This document shows positions 41,790 through 42,211 of a DNA stretch of 42,211 nucleotides, in pieces (positions within the stretch are counted from its first letter, which is position 1; each line of letters begins with the position of its first letter). Made by a program: the position numbers and the translations under genes. Below the pieces are notes generated by a model. That model made no database searches. It saw only the letters and a program-made list of their open reading frames with translations, and was not told where the DNA came from. The DNA is from Gammaproteobacteria bacterium (GTDB lineage Bacteria; Pseudomonadota; Gammaproteobacteria; Pseudomonadales; Ketobacteraceae). The stretch spans positions 1 to 42,211 of the forward strand of contig JABLXQ010000049.1 in assembly GCA_013178375.1 (NCBI GenBank), given 5' to 3'.

Positions 41790-42211
41790 TCAGCCCCGCT
41801 TTCCCAGGGTAATGAACATCCCCACCCGCTGCCTGTAGTCTGCGTAACGCGCACCGAACGACTTCATCAGATCCCGTTCCTCGTACATGACGCCGATGAA
41901 CACATACGCAGTCATGGTCAGCGTCAGCACCAGCTTGCTGGCGGTCATCTCGGGCACACACCACAGGCCGATCAGCACACCCAGCATGATCGGGTGGCGG
42001 CTGTAGCGATACATCCAGTTTTCCTTGAATACGGTAGGTTCATAGGGCCGGTCCATGATCACAAACCAGATCTGGCGCAAGCCGAACAGGTCAAAGTGGT
42101 TGATGGCAAAGGTGGCAGCGAACAGATAGGTCCAGCCGAGCAGGAACAGGCTCCACATTACTGCGAGCCCACTGGTGGTTTCCGCCGCCCACACCACGCC
42201 TGGCACCGGTT
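41790..42211 (-). CDS. NnrU/MddA-like membrane methyltransferase, 3' part
   Basis: About 140 C-terminal residues are in the window; the 5' end is beyond position 42211 (a GTG near 42206 is internal). Features: a membrane helix (GLAVMWSLFLLGWTYLFAAT), NHFDLFGLRQIWFV, then YRYSRHPIMLGVLIGLWCVP, MTAYVFIGVMYEERDLMKSF and GARYADYRQRVGMFI. The RHPxxLG...EERDL..FG..Y..Y pattern is the isoprenylcysteine-methyltransferase/NnrU superfamily, and NHFDLFGLRQ is typical of methanethiol S-methyltransferase (MddA), which makes dimethyl sulphide. NnrU-like is the alternative. Confidence 0.78.
   Translation of the reverse strand, partial: PVPGVVWAAETTSGLAVMWSLFLLGWTYLFAATFAINHFDLFGLRQIWFVIMDRPYEPTVFKENWMYRYSRHPIMLGVLIGLWCVPEMTASKLVLTLTMTAYVFIGVMYEERDLMKSFGARYADYRQRVGMFITLGKRG

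Overview
The window is chromosomal DNA of a gammaproteobacterium. The best phylogenetic marker is the block argH / algZ-algR-hemC-hemD-hemX-hemY, with argH divergent from the rest. This order is known from Pseudomonas and related Pseudomonadales/Cellvibrionales-type genomes. I cannot name the genus. No rRNA or tRNA gene was recognised.

Layout. (1) 1-9,500 is visibly AT-rich compared with the rest and reads as an island. At its left edge is the 5' end of an IS256-family transposase. It abuts a broken small secreted-protein gene, followed by four intact genes of similar type. Next come an Imm35-like immunity gene and two large exoprotein genes, all on the minus strand. Together the two large genes make up a contact-dependent-inhibition (CdiA/FhaB) type effector that is split in two. 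The upstream one has the TPS secretion domain and beta-helix. The downstream one has its own signal peptide, a coiled coil, the FHA-2-like part, a DUF637/VENN-like pretoxin region and a papain-fold toxin domain. No TpsB/CdiB transporter is in the window. (2) 9,500-18,400 is conserved housekeeping: OsmC, DUF4870, haem synthesis, AlgZR and argininosuccinate lyase. (3) 18,500-25,951 is accessory: a cysteine-paired RCC1-like lipoprotein, a gene remnant, a secreted alpha/beta hydrolase with a divergent AraC regulator, and a retron-type reverse transcriptase. Directly upstream of the RT is a highly structured segment bounded by inverted repeats, which I interpret as the retron ncRNA. A methyltransferase gene precedes it. 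(4) 26,300-33,350 holds an ExaC-like aldehyde dehydrogenase, small conserved proteins, a DUF533 protein, a structured non-coding region, and a divergent glycosyltransferase/carbamoyltransferase pair. (5) 33,000-38,900 looks like an envelope or general stress module: hybrid histidine kinase, EcfG-like ECF sigma factor, OmpR-type regulator, BON-domain protein and outer-membrane barrel. Upstream of three genes here, and more weakly a fourth, is the same bipartite element GGAAC-N16/17-CGTTT, which suggests a local sigma regulon. (6) 38,999-42,211 holds a GFA protein, a TPM-LemA operon and the 3' part of a MddA/NnrU-like membrane methyltransferase.

The most notable points are the split CDI-like effector with its train of small secreted proteins, the predicted retron with a definable ncRNA, and the sigma promoter set. 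All functions are read from sequence motifs and memory of the families; no search was run.
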